From contig NZ_FJVE01000007.1 in assembly GCF_900078195.1 (NCBI RefSeq), positions 2,418,001-2,482,000 of the forward strand: DNA of 64,000 nucleotides. The letters run 5' to 3'. Below the pieces are notes generated by a model, which was not told the origin of the DNA, searched no databases, and saw only the letters and a program-made list of their open reading frames with translations. Position numbers and translations under genes: made by a program. The DNA comes from Clostridium sp. Marseille-P299 (lineage in GTDB: Bacteria > Bacillota > Clostridia > Lachnospirales > Lachnospiraceae). Positions 7,301-16,728 of the stretch are shown piece by piece (the stretch's first letter is position 1; each line of letters opens with the position of its first letter).

Positions 7301-8307
7301 AACTTTCAAGCTTTCTAAAAGATAAATTATTATTTATTTTTGCGCAGTGTTTTACCATACTATTTATAAGCGTTTTATTAAGTGTATTTAAAATTGGAAT
7401 TTCCTCTATTGTTTTTATTACTTTTTTATTACTCTTAATTACTTTCTCATCACTCCTTTATGAGTTTATGAAAAAAAATCGATATTATAGTAATGTTTAT
7501 AATAATCTCAATCAGATGGATAAAAAACAGTATTTGTTTCAATTAATGGAAGAACCTGATTTTGCAGAAGGCGAAGTAATATATGACATATTAAAACAGG
7601 TTTTTAAAGCAATGAACGATGAAATATCCTCTCATATCATTTCTGAGCAGGAGTATAAAGAGTATATTGAAACCTGGATTCATGAAATAAAACTCCCCAT
7701 CTCTTGCATTGAATTAATCTGTCAAAATAACAAGACTACGGTTACGAATAATATATTAGACGAACTAAAACGAATTGATAATTTTGTAGAACAAGCACTT
7801 TTTTATGCCAGAAGTAATAACCTTGAGAAAGATTATTCTGTTAGAGAGATTTCTCTTGACTCTCTTGTAAAATCAACGGTTAAAAAACACTCAAAACAAT
7901 TGATTGCATGTAAAACAGAATTATCTTTTGACCAACTTGATTTCACTGTTTATTGCGATCCTAAGTGGCTAGATTTCATTCTCGGACAAGTTCTTTCTAA
8001 TAGTATGAAATATAAAAAAGATACTCTTAAATTATCCTTTTCTGCAAAGAAAGAGCAAGAAAATATCGTTCTTTCTATTACTGACAATGGGATTGGGATT
8101 GTAAAAAAGGATTTGTCTAGAGTTTTTGAAAAAGGATTTACTGGTGAAAATGGTAGAGCTTTTGCTAAGTCAACGGGTATCGGACTTTATCTTTGTAAGC
8201 GTCTTTGTAATAAGATGTATTTGGGATTTGATATTGTTTCTGAAAAAAATGTTGGAACAACGGTTTATATTACATTTCCAAAAGACAGTAGAATTTTACT
8301 AGAGTGA
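7297..8307 (+). CDS. BceS-type intramembrane-sensing histidine kinase
   Basis: A 336-residue sensor kinase with two closely spaced membrane helices (about 11-30 and 34-54) and almost no extracellular loop, the hallmark of intramembrane-sensing BceS kinases, which detect antimicrobial peptides through their partner ABC transporter. The phospho-acceptor is H129 in ETWIHEIKLPIS. The ATPase domain shows the N box (LSNSMKYKK), the G1 box (DNGIGI) and TGIGLYLCKRL. It is co-translated with the response regulator (ATGA overlap). A terminator follows at 8387-8433, so kinase and transporter are separate transcription units. Confidence 0.9.
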   Translation: MKLSSFLKDKLLFIFAQCFTILFISVLLSVFKIGISSIVFITFLLLLITFSSLLYEFMKKNRYYSNVYNNLNQMDKKQYLFQLMEEPDFAEGEVIYDILKQVFKAMNDEISSHIISEQEYKEYIETWIHEIKLPISCIELICQNNKTTVTNNILDELKRIDNFVEQALFYARSNNLEKDYSVREISLDSLVKSTVKKHSKQLIACKTELSFDQLDFTVYCDPKWLDFILGQVLSNSMKYKKDTLKLSFSAKKEQENIVLSITDNGIGIVKKDLSRVFEKGFTGENGRAFAKSTGIGLYLCKRLCNKMYLGFDIVSEKNVGTTVYITFPKDSRILLE

Positions 8308-8386
8308 TAGATTGGTGTATCTACGTTCTTATTGCTTTTCATCAATAAATTATAATAAATGGTAGGTTTGTAATAATTAATTACTT

Positions 8387-8433
8387 ATAAATAAAAAATG
8401 TTTCACCCAGATGGTGAAACATTTTTTATTTAT
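8387..8433 (+). terminator. Terminator after the kinase gene
   Basis: A 21-bp perfect stem, ending ATGTTTCACC / GGTGAAACAT, around a CAGAT loop, with AT-rich outer flanks that could act in both directions. Downstream, at about 8500-8545, CTTTATTCAATATAGTC is tandemly repeated. Confidence 0.85.
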
Positions 8434-8619
8434 AAGATTCTTTTCTATCAACACGATATTGAATGCAATTCTTTTTAAATATAACTCTTTTTTAAGTGTA
8501 ACTCTTTATTCAATATAGTCCTTTATTCAATATAGTCCTTTATTAATTATAATTCTATAACAAGAACAAGTATTTTTCAGATATAAAACTTACTAGATTC
8601 TCAGTTCACCCTTCCACTG

Positions 8620-8683
8620 TGACAATAATGTAAGTTTATTGTAAGCTTATTCGATGGTTACTACTATCATCACTTGCTATAAT
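8620..8683 (+). promoter_or_regulatory. BceR-type binding box and -10 element before the glycosyltransferase gene
   Basis: TGACAATAATGTAA (8620-8633) fits the published BceR-type recognition pattern TNACA-N4-TGTAA exactly. A TATAAT at 8678-8683 follows with only a poor -35 (TGGTTA), as expected for an activator-dependent promoter. The site lies upstream of the glycosyltransferase gene at 8799 rather than directly before the ABC genes. Confidence 0.6.
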
Positions 8684-8727
8684 TTAATCATAACTAGTAA
8701 ATAGATTCCTATGAAGGATTTACTCCT

Positions 8728-8740
8728 TTACACGAAACGA
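8728..8740. repeat. Left copy of a 13-bp inverted repeat enclosing the glycosyltransferase gene
   Basis: TTACACGAAACGA here is repeated in inverted orientation at 9446-9458, where it encodes the last codons and stop of the glycosyltransferase. It may be chance, or a scar of a small rearrangement that set the gene's 3' end. Confidence 0.5.
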
Positions 8741-8798
8741 CTTTTCAATTAATTCTTCCATCCAATCTTTCATAGCCAGATGGAGAACAGGAGGCATT

Positions 8799-9458
8799 AT
8801 GAAAAAAAGAGTATTTAAATTATCTATAGTCTTTATATTAGTTACTTGTATGATTATATTATTAAAAATTTTCCCAACAATAAAGCTAGGGTATGAAATG
8901 TATAAAAATGCTGTTAATGAAATCAGTGTTGAACAGATGGTAGAACAGGTTCGATCGGATGAGAATTATATTAAACTTGAAGATATTTCAAAAGAATATA
9001 TAACTCTTCTACTACAGTCTGAAGATAAACGCTTTTATTATCATTTTGGATTTGACCCAATTGCAATGGCAAGAGCTATGTATAACAATATCAAACTAGG
9101 ATATTTCGCCCAGGGTGGTAGCACAATTACCCAGCAACTTGCAAAAAACTTATATTTTTCATTTGAGAAAAAAATGGAACGAAAAGTAGCTGAGTTATTT
9201 GTAGCCTTTGAACTTGAACGCTTATTAACAAAGGATGAAATACTTGAACTATATTGTAATGTAGCGTATTTTGGGGAAGGTTGTTATGGTATAAAAGAGG
9301 CAAGCCATCATTATTATGGGGTGAGCCCAAGTACATTAACAATGGAACAAGCTTCTTCTTTAGTATTTACTTTAAAAAGCCCGAATCGATATAACCCAAA
9401 TGCATATCCATTGCTCGTTAATTTTAACTTAAGTGACAAAATTGTTCGTTTCGTGTAA
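8799..9458 (+). CDS. Monofunctional peptidoglycan glycosyltransferase (GT51)
   Basis: A 219-residue enzyme polymerising lipid II into glycan strands at the outer face of the membrane. It has an N-terminal signal anchor (about 7-24) and the GT51 motifs EDKRFYYHFGFD, GGSTITQQLAKN and ELYCNVAYFGEGCYGI. There is no transpeptidase domain; the protein stops shortly after KSPNRYNPNAYP, close to the size of MtgA-type monofunctional enzymes. AGGAGG precedes the ATG. Its place between bceRS-like and bceAB-like genes, behind a BceR-type box, suggests cell-wall synthesis induced under envelope stress. Its last codons lie in the right arm of a 13-bp inverted repeat, so truncation of a longer bifunctional PBP by rearrangement is a possible origin. 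Confidence 0.85.
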   Translation: MKKRVFKLSIVFILVTCMIILLKIFPTIKLGYEMYKNAVNEISVEQMVEQVRSDENYIKLEDISKEYITLLLQSEDKRFYYHFGFDPIAMARAMYNNIKLGYFAQGGSTITQQLAKNLYFSFEKKMERKVAELFVAFELERLLTKDEILELYCNVAYFGEGCYGIKEASHHYYGVSPSTLTMEQASSLVFTLKSPNRYNPNAYPLLVNFNLSDKIVRFV

Positions 9459-9499
9459 GACAATTCGATGTTTTGTAACTTAAATTTGATTTAAAATAA

Positions 9500-9660
9500 A
9501 AATGATTTAAGATATCTACGATTTAAAATATATATGATCGAAAATATTTATGATCTAAGATATACCCAGATTATGATGTATCCGATTTATGATATCTAAT
9601 TTAATATATCCACTTTATGATATATCGATTTATGTATATACGATTTATGATATCTAAAAA
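9500..9660. repeat. AT-rich degenerate tandem repeats (about 20 bp)
   Basis: Repeated variants of GATTTATGATATCTA and GATATATCC occur about seven times in a nearly GC-free stretch between the glycosyltransferase and ABC genes. Downstream is a perfect 15-bp palindrome, AATGATGTCATCATT (9679-9693), 22 bp before the ABC ATPase start. No gene is present. Confidence 0.6.
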
Positions 9661-9714
9661 AATAATCACAAATTATTAAATGATGTCATCATTATTGACA
9701 GAATGGGAGGAATT

Positions 9715-10479
9715 ATGAATACAGTTTTAAAAGTCTCAAATTTGCAAAAATATTATGGTGGAAAAGGGAATGTAACAAAAGCTCTTGATAATATTAATTT
9801 CGAAGTATATGAAGGTGAATATATTGGCATTATGGGAGCTTCAGGTAGTGGTAAAACCACTTTACTAAATTGCATTTCAACGATAGATACACCTACGAGT
9901 GGACACATCTTTATAGACGATAAAGATGTTACTGAAATGAAGTCCTCCGCACTTACGAAATTTCGACGTGACAAATTAGGATTTATATTTCAGGATTTTA
10001 ATTTGTTAGACACTTTAACGGCCTACGAAAATATCGCTTTAGCTTTAACAATTACAAATACACCAGCGAAAAAAATAGATTCAAAAATAAAAGAAGTTGC
10101 AAATATCCTAAATATCACTGAAGTATTGAATAAATATCCTTATCAAATGTCTGGTGGGCAAAAACAACGAGTGGCCTCTGCTCGTGCCATAATAACCAAT
10201 CCTTATATCGTACTTGCGGACGAACCAACAGGTGCCCTAGACTCAAAATCTGCTAGAATGCTCCTTGAGAGTTTTAAGAAATTAAATGAGGAATTAAATA
10301 CTACAATTTTAATGGTTACACATGATGCTTACACTGCAAGCTATTGCAAGCGAATGTTATTCATTAAAGACGGTAAGATTTTTCATGAATTAATTCGTGG
10401 AAATGATACTAGAAAAGAGTTCTTTGATAAGATTATGGAGATCATTGCACTTCTTGGAGGTGATCTAAATGTTGACTAA
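9715..10479 (+). CDS. BceA-type ABC transporter ATPase
   Basis: A 254-residue ATPase of the MacB/LolD/BceA group, which powers release of cell-wall-targeting peptides or lipid II cycle protection and signals to the BceS kinase. Visible are Walker A (GASGSGKTTLLN), the Q-loop (GFIFQDFNLL), the signature ([14 protein letters not shown]), Walker B (IVLADEPTGALDS) and the H-loop (MVTHDAYTAS). The ATG at 9715 is preferred over 9703 because GGGAGG lies between them at the correct distance. The 3' end overlaps the permease gene by 11 bp. Confidence 0.9.
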   Translation: MNTVLKVSNLQKYYGGKGNVTKALDNINFEVYEGEYIGIMGASGSGKTTLLNCISTIDTPTSGHIFIDDKDVTEMKSSALTKFRRDKLGFIFQDFNLLDTLTAYENIALALTITNTPAKKIDSKIKEVANILNITEVLNKYPYQMSGGQKQRVASARAIITNPYIVLADEPTGALDSKSARMLLESFKKLNEELNTTILMVTHDAYTASYCKRMLFIKDGKIFHELIRGNDTRKEFFDKIMEIIALLGGDLNVD

Positions 10480-12442
10480 ATTAGCCTTTAAAAATGTAAG
10501 TAAAAGTTTACGAGATTATGCTGTATACTTTATTACTCTTGCTTTTGGCGTTTGCGTATTCTACATGTTTAATTCCATTTATGCGCAACAAGATTTAATG
10601 TCTGTAACGGAATCTACCGGCGAAGCCATGGTTGCACTTAGTGAAATCTTATCTTATATATCTGTGTTTGTGGCTGTAATACTTGGCTTCTTAATTGTAT
10701 ATGCGAATAACTTCTTTATCAAACGTAGAAAAAAAGAACTTGCAGTTTACATGACACTTGGAATGGGTAAGCGTAAAATATCAACCATTCTATTATTAGA
10801 AACCTCATTAATTGCTTTAGCCGCTCTCGCAGTAGGTTTATTATTTGGCGTAATTGGTTCTCAGTTCATGTCATTGTTTACTGCTAAATTATTTGAAGCT
10901 GATATGACAGAATTTAAATTCGTCTTCGCACCAGATGCAGCTTTAAAAAGCATTCTATACTTTGGTTTAATATTTATTATCGTAATGATATTCAATTCCT
11001 TTGTTATTTCAAAATTTAAATTGATTGACTTATTATACGCTAGTAGAAAAAATGAAACTTTAAAAATTAAGAAAACTTGGTTTTCCATCGTGTTATTTAT
11101 TTTTGCTATCCTCTGTCTAGGATTCGCATACTATTTAATCCTCACAAATGGAATGATTTACATTAATTCGAAGTTCTTCACATCAATTTTACTAGGAATT
11201 GTAGGAACGTTACTATTCTTTTTTTCACTGGCTACTATTTTAACCAAATTAGTACAAGGTAATAAATCCTTGTATTTTAAAAACCTTAATATTTTTATTT
11301 TAAGACAATTAAGTAGTAAAGTGAATACAAATTTTATTTCTGTTTCCGTTGTCTGCATTGTACTCCTACTAACCATTGGTATTTTTTCTAGTGGATATAG
11401 TATGCAGAATGTTCTTTCATCTGACTTAAAGCAATCTGCGGCGTACAATATGAGCCTTTTTAAATTTGCGGACAGTGAAGGAAATGATTATAAAATTTAC
11501 GATTTACTCCCCTTAGAGATTCAATCCTCTAATGATATAACAGAGTGGAAAGAATTAAATATATATCGTGGTAAATTAAATGAAGGTTCTCTTGATAATG
11601 TTGATTTAACTAGCTTCAATTATCTAAATGATTCTGCGCGTTTTATTACAATTTCGGATTATAATGACCTTTTAAAAATGCAAGGTGAAAAAGAAATTCC
11701 CCTTGATAACAATCATTATTATATCTATAGTAAAAATCTATTTACAGATAAAATGGCAGATCAATTTATTTCAAAAAATATTTCTCTTGAATATGGAAAT
11801 GCCAGCTTAGTACCGCAAAAAGAAATTCAGACGAAAAATATTAGCAATAGTGAAGACAGCTTATTATTTATAGTACCAGATGACTTCGTTACTAATATGA
11901 AAGTAGATAGTACCATTTTAAACATTAACTGTACAAATCGTGAATCCGAGATAAGTTTAACAAAACTAATAGAAGATACTCTTAAAGATACAGGCTCAAA
12001 AGATATCGGTATTGCTTATACAATTTCAAAAGAAAATGTATACGAATCTTCGATTACATCCAAAGCACTGATCTCCTATCTTGCAATCTATCTTGGAATT
12101 GTATTTATGATAACCTGTGCTGCAATATTAGCAATTCAACAGCTATCAGAAGCCACAGATAATAAAGCGCGTTATGATTTACTAAAAAAACTAGGTGCAG
12201 ATAAAAAAATGTTGAACAAGGCATTATTTACCCAGATAGCCATCTACTTTTTCTTACCACTGCTTCTTGCGATAATACATTCAATCGTTGGATTAACCGC
12301 TGCAAATGATGTTATTAAAATTATGGGTCAAATGGATGTAGCAAGTAGTGTTATTGCAACTGCATTTTTTGTTATTGTTGTTTATGGAACTTACTTTGTT
12401 ATTACTTATGTAAGCAGTAAAAACATTATAAATAGGGAGTAA
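10469..12442 (+). CDS. BceB-type FtsX-like ABC permease
   Basis: A 657-residue permease of the BceB family with ten predicted membrane helices: one near 17-38, groups at about 55-80, 105-130, 155-180, 203-222, 233-255 and 284-305, and three at the C-terminus (about 548-572, 593-615, 628-650). A large extracytoplasmic domain lies between helices 7 and 8 (about 310-545), the feature that separates BceB from other FtsX-like permeases. It probably confers resistance to a peptide antibiotic and senses it for the kinase encoded upstream. It is translationally coupled to the ATPase gene (11-bp overlap) and followed by a terminator. Confidence 0.9.
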   Translation: MLTKLAFKNVSKSLRDYAVYFITLAFGVCVFYMFNSIYAQQDLMSVTESTGEAMVALSEILSYISVFVAVILGFLIVYANNFFIKRRKKELAVYMTLGMGKRKISTILLLETSLIALAALAVGLLFGVIGSQFMSLFTAKLFEADMTEFKFVFAPDAALKSILYFGLIFIIVMIFNSFVISKFKLIDLLYASRKNETLKIKKTWFSIVLFIFAILCLGFAYYLILTNGMIYINSKFFTSILLGIVGTLLFFFSLATILTKLVQGNKSLYFKNLNIFILRQLSSKVNTNFISVSVVCIVLLLTIGIFSSGYSMQNVLSSDLKQSAAYNMSLFKFADSEGNDYKIYDLLPLEIQSSNDITEWKELNIYRGKLNEGSLDNVDLTSFNYLNDSARFITISDYNDLLKMQGEKEIPLDNNHYYIYSKNLFTDKMADQFISKNISLEYGNASLVPQKEIQTKNISNSEDSLLFIVPDDFVTNMKVDSTILNINCTNRESEISLTKLIEDTLKDTGSKDIGIAYTISKENVYESSITSKALISYLAIYLGIVFMITCAAILAIQQLSEATDNKARYDLLKKLGADKKMLNKALFTQIAIYFFLPLLLAIIHSIVGLTAANDVIKIMGQMDVASSVIATAFFVIVVYGTYFVITYVSSKNIINRE

Positions 12443-12478
12443 ATTAGGAAATAATAAAATAATAGTTAGTACGACTTA

Positions 12479-12511
12479 AGGACGTTGTCAATATTATATT
12501 GATAACGTCCT
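12479..12511 (+). terminator. Terminator after the bceAB-like genes
   Basis: AGGACGTT and AACGTCCT form the base of a stem with an AT-rich upper part, followed by TATTATAT. Confidence 0.75.
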
Positions 12512-12624
12512 ATTATATAATTATTCTAATATAACTCATTAACCATAATTCTACCTTCAAAGTAAAGAAAAGTTGTTCCTTGTAATATTTATTTAGTTAA
12601 ATAAATTACCTACAGTCCGCATAT

Positions 12625-13092
12625 CTAATTCGAGCAATTGGCGGCATCAATAGCAATTACAATTAATAACCCGATCAATTCATTAGCATCATCTAGAACA
12701 TTGATAGAATAGGTATCACCCCAATGGAACAATTCTTTACTAATTGTCATTATCACTTCGTTCCCTGAAACTACTTCATAGTCCCAACCAAAGGTATTAC
12801 CTTCAATTCGCCAGTCATTAAATTCCAATTGATATTTTGGTCGAAATAGTGAAAATTCTTTTTTTATTTTCCCCAAATACTGACCACCTATTTCTATTTC
12901 AAAGGCAGGTAAAAATGTTAACAATTTCTGACGTATACAACCAACTTCTTCATTAAATCGATTATAAACATGTATTACATGGCCTATTGAAAAAACTTCG
13001 GCCTTTACAAAATACTTAGCTTCACCGAATTCATCGTAAATATCATATGTATCTGACCATGAGAATACTCTTTGCTTTATTAATAATTTCAT
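12625..13092 (-). CDS. LURP-one/tubby-like (YxjI-type) protein
   Basis: A 155-residue protein with repeated short beta-strand sequence (VFSWSDTYDIYDEFGEAKYF, then YLGKIKKEFSLFRPKYQLEF and FHWGDTYSINVLDD), the 12-stranded barrel pattern of the LOR/tubby-like C-terminal fold seen in B. subtilis YxjI. The function is unknown; related folds bind phospholipid. The ATG at 13092 has AAGGAGGTT ahead of it; an in-frame upstream start at 13128 lies inside a terminator stem and is rejected. The gene stands alone between oppositely arranged units. Confidence 0.75.
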   Translation of the reverse strand: MKLLIKQRVFSWSDTYDIYDEFGEAKYFVKAEVFSIGHVIHVYNRFNEEVGCIRQKLLTFLPAFEIEIGGQYLGKIKKEFSLFRPKYQLEFNDWRIEGNTFGWDYEVVSGNEVIMTISKELFHWGDTYSINVLDDANELIGLLIVIAIDAANCSN

Positions 13093-13118
13093 ATTAACCT
13101 CCTTACCGTATACATTAA

Positions 13119-13164
13119 AATAGCCCATAACATTTCAAATATACAAGAAATGTTATGAGCTATT
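13119..13164 (-). terminator. Terminator downstream of the CydDC-like operon
   Basis: AATAGCCCATAACATTTC pairs with GAAATGTTATGAGCTATT with a single mismatch. On the minus strand the stem is followed by TTTTAATG. It separates the ABC operon from the LURP-one-like gene. Confidence 0.75.
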
Positions 13165-13246
13165 ATTACTTATAAAGCTTCGTGAAATCAACGCAATAAT
13201 CGCATTAATTACATTCCTTTGCTTTATTATAGTATATTATCATATA

Positions 13247-14902
13247 TTAGGAAACTCTTTTCTCATTCATCTTAAATACAGTATCTGCGATATTTAATGT
13301 AGATGCACGATGTGATACGAAAAGTACCGTTTTATTTTTGCATTCTTCTTTTAAACTCTTTAAAATAATACCTTCATTTAAACTATCCAAGTTACTTGTT
13401 GGTTCGTCTAACATAAGGAATGGAGCATCATGTAAGAAGGCTCTTGCAATACCGATTCTTTGCTTTTCTCCACCAGATAAGCTGTCACCTAATTCTCCAA
13501 CATTGGTATCATATCCCTTTGGAAGTGACATGATGAAATCATGTACGGAAGCGCGCTTTGCTGCACTGATTACTTCCTCCATAGTAGCATCTAATTTAGC
13601 TATCTTAATATTATTGGCGATTGTATCATGGAAAAGGTAAGTTTCTTGAGTAACATAACTTTCCATATCTCTAAGATTCGAAGTATTAATTTCCCTTACG
13701 TCTTGATTTGATACCTTAACAGCTCCTGAATTTACATCCCAGAAACGCATGAAAAGTTTTAATAATGTAGATTTACCAGAACCACTTTTGCCTTGTATTC
13801 CGTAAATCTGATTTGGCTGAATATCTAAGCTGAAGTTTTCTAAAATAACTTCATTATCATAGGAAAATGTTACATTTTCAGCTTTTATACCTTCAAATTT
13901 AACTTCCTTCTTACCAATAATATCTTCAACCATTGGCTCTTCTTCTAATAAGTCTAAGACACGATTTCCACTAGCTAATGTCTGTAACAAGTTATTTGAT
14001 AAATTACTAAGAGCAACCACTGGTCCAAAAGAGCTCATCATAGCAATTGATGGAATGATAACTCCATCAAATCCTACATATCCGTTGTTATAGAATACCA
14101 AACTAACTACAAACATGACGATAAAAAATACTAAAATTGCCATGTCAGTAACCGTACTTTGTAATCCTTCAAACTTTTTAAGATTCTTTTGTAAACCTTC
14201 TATTTTCTTCGTTTTGTCATTAATCTCTTTTAAGCGCTCATCTCCCGCTTGATATTGAATACTTTCTGAAAGTCCACGTAAGCTATCAAGTAACACGCTA
14301 TTTAACTCACCGAATTCATTACGATAGGTACTTCCAGTATCTTTTCCAATATGAGAGATTATTAATGGGATAATAACACCAACTGTAATATAACCTGCTA
14401 CCGCTATAAGAGCAAATACAAAGTGATATCTACCAATAAATAATACCATAATTGCAGAAGTAAGTACTGCAATCACAATTGGTGAAATTGTATGTGCATA
14501 AAATACTTCTAGTAATTCAATATCACTTGTAATAATTGCAATAATATTTCCTTTATCCTTACCTTCAAGTTTTGCAGGTGCAAGTCTTCTTAAAGCTGTA
14601 AATACCTTATTACGAATGATTGCTAATAATTTAAAGGCAATAAAATGATTACATGCTTGTTCTGCATAACGTAAAATTCCACGAAAAACAGCACAAAGTA
14701 TTAATAATATAAAAATAGTTTTTAATGAGATTCCTATCTCAAAATTTAAAATATCAAGAATTGCATACCCACCTAAAATACTAATAAAAATAGAACATAG
14801 AAAACCTACGACTCCCATTGCAATTGCAACTAACATAACATGAATTAGAGGTTTTACGAGCCCTATTAAATTGCCCATGATCTTTATTCCACTTCGACGC
14901 AT
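13247..14902 (-). CDS. CydC-like ABC exporter half-transporter
   Basis: A 551-residue fused membrane and ATPase half-transporter. Six membrane helices occupy residues about 1-300. The nucleotide-binding domain carries Walker A ([12 protein letters not shown]), the signature LSGGEKQRIGIARAF, an intact Walker B with catalytic glutamate (FLMLDEPTSNLDS) and the H-loop (LFVSHRAST). It pairs with the interrupted gene immediately upstream, 18 bp away, in the arrangement of CydD-CydC-like heterodimeric exporters. Those export thiols or haem-related compounds, but sequence alone does not fix the substrate. AAGGAGA precedes the ATG. Because its partner carries a stop codon, the heterodimer may be non-functional or this subunit may act alone. 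Confidence 0.8.
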   Translation of the reverse strand: MRRSGIKIMGNLIGLVKPLIHVMLVAIAMGVVGFLCSIFISILGGYAILDILNFEIGISLKTIFILLILCAVFRGILRYAEQACNHFIAFKLLAIIRNKVFTALRRLAPAKLEGKDKGNIIAIITSDIELLEVFYAHTISPIVIAVLTSAIMVLFIGRYHFVFALIAVAGYITVGVIIPLIISHIGKDTGSTYRNEFGELNSVLLDSLRGLSESIQYQAGDERLKEINDKTKKIEGLQKNLKKFEGLQSTVTDMAILVFFIVMFVVSLVFYNNGYVGFDGVIIPSIAMMSSFGPVVALSNLSNNLLQTLASGNRVLDLLEEEPMVEDIIGKKEVKFEGIKAENVTFSYDNEVILENFSLDIQPNQIYGIQGKSGSGKSTLLKLFMRFWDVNSGAVKVSNQDVREINTSNLRDMESYVTQETYLFHDTIANNIKIAKLDATMEEVISAAKRASVHDFIMSLPKGYDTNVGELGDSLSGGEKQRIGIARAFLHDAPFLMLDEPTSNLDSLNEGIILKSLKEECKNKTVLFVSHRASTLNIADTVFKMNEKRVS

Positions 14903-14920
14903 ATATATTCTCCTTCCATG

Positions 14921-16651
14921 TTAATTGTTTCCAGCATAGCCTTCTAGTTTCATTTGACTTTGATATAGGTTTGCATAAACTCCCCTCTTATTTAACAACT
15001 CTTCATGAGTACCAGTTTCAGCAATCTTACCACCATCTAGCAAGAAGATTTGATCTGAAGGCACTACATTTGCTAAACGATGTGAAATTAAAATGACCGT
15101 TTTCGTCTTTGCCAGTTCATGAATGATACTCATAATTTGATTTTCACTTTCAACATCAATATTTGAAGTTGCTTAATCAAAGATGTAAATTGGCGTATCA
15201 TGGAGAAGTGCTCTAGCAAGTGCAAGACGTTGACACTGTCCACCAGATAGGTTGGAGGCCTTTTCTAAAAGTTTTGTTTCTAGACCATTTTCTTGATATA
15301 AAAAGTCATATAAATTAACCTTTTTAAGGACTTCATCCATTTCTTTCTTCGTTGCATTTGGTTTCGCCATTCGAAGATTATCTTCTACCGTTCCTTTAAA
15401 TAGATGACTGTTGTGGCGAACCAATGTGATATGATTCATAATGCTTTCCTCAGATATCTCTGAAAGCTTTTTATTACCAATTAAAATGTCACCTTCATAG
15501 CCCCTATTAATACCCATAATTAAAGAGACTAAGGTACTCTTACCACAGCCAGATTCACCAACAAAAGATACAAAACTATTTGGTTTAATCTTTGCATTTA
15601 CATTATTTAAAATACTGCGTTCTTTATCATAAGCAAAAGAAAGCTTCTCAAATGTAATTTCAGTATCCTCTTTCTTTAAGCTTTCTCCATTCTTATCTGG
15701 TTCTTCCATATCAAGTATACGGAATAACTTTTCACTGGCTGCCATTCCATTCATTGCAATATGGAAAAATGATCCTAACAAACGAAGTGGTATAAAAAAT
15801 TCTGAAGCAAGCATAATGATTGCAAATGTTTCGGTAATTCCTATATTACCTTTTTGAAATTGTGTAACTGCAACGATTACACCAAGAGCTGCTCCACCAA
15901 AAGAAATTAAATCCATTAAACTGATTGAATTTAACTGCATAATAAGTACTCGCATGGTTATTTTACGAAAACGTTCTGCTTCCACATCCATTTCTTTTGA
16001 TTTAACTTCATCTGCTTGATAGATTTTTAATGTGGTTAATCCTTGAAGATTTTCTAAAAAACTATCCCCTAAATCGGTATAAATACCCCAGTATTTATTT
16101 AATAATTTCTTAGCAAATTTTTGAACTGCAATAATTGATATTGGAATCAGTGGAACACAGATTAGTAATACAATGGCTGACTTAAAATTCACAAAAGATA
16201 ATATTATGAACAAGGTAAATGGTGCTAGTAGACTATAAAATAACTGTGGCAAATATCTACCAAAGTAGATTTCTAATTGTTCAATTCCTTCTACACTTAC
16301 TTGTACTACTTCAGAAGTTGAAACATGTTCTTGATAAGAAATCCCTAATTTCAATAACTTTTTATATACCTTTTCTCTAAGTACTTGTTTTACGTTTGAT
16401 GATGCTAGATAAGAAGATTTCGCAGCAAGCAAATGACAGCACATTCGAATTATAATTACTATACCAACGACAACCACCATTTTAATAATATCATTTGTCG
16501 TTGCTCGCTTAAAATAAGCATCTTCTAATAAACTACCAATCGTAAAAATCGCAACTACATTTGCAATAAGCGCAATAAAATTCCATAAAACATTTAACTT
16601 TATATGATGAACGGAATTTCCTAGTAAACGAACTAACCGTTTATTTATCAT
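14921..16651 (-). pseudogene. CydD-like ABC half-transporter interrupted by a stop at the Walker B glutamate
   Basis: One continuous reading frame of 577 codons encodes a complete ABC half-transporter with a single TAA at 15173-15175. Before the stop are six helices, Walker A (GESGCGKSTLVS), the signature LSGGQCQRLALARA and Walker B up to PIYIFD. After it the frame resumes at ATSNIDVESENQ and runs through the H-loop (LISHRLANV) to the natural end. Family members read IFDEATS, so the stop replaces exactly the catalytic Glu codon (GAA to TAA, one base). Translation from the ATG at 16651 (behind AGGAAGA) would give a protein lacking the D-loop and H-loop. The rest is not decayed, so the change is recent or a sequencing error. 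Confidence 0.85.
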
Positions 16652-16728
16652 TTTTCTTCCTATCCCTTTCATTATTAAGAGTTGATTTTCAACTACTTAC
16701 TTCGCTAAAATGTTGACTTTTCAATCTC

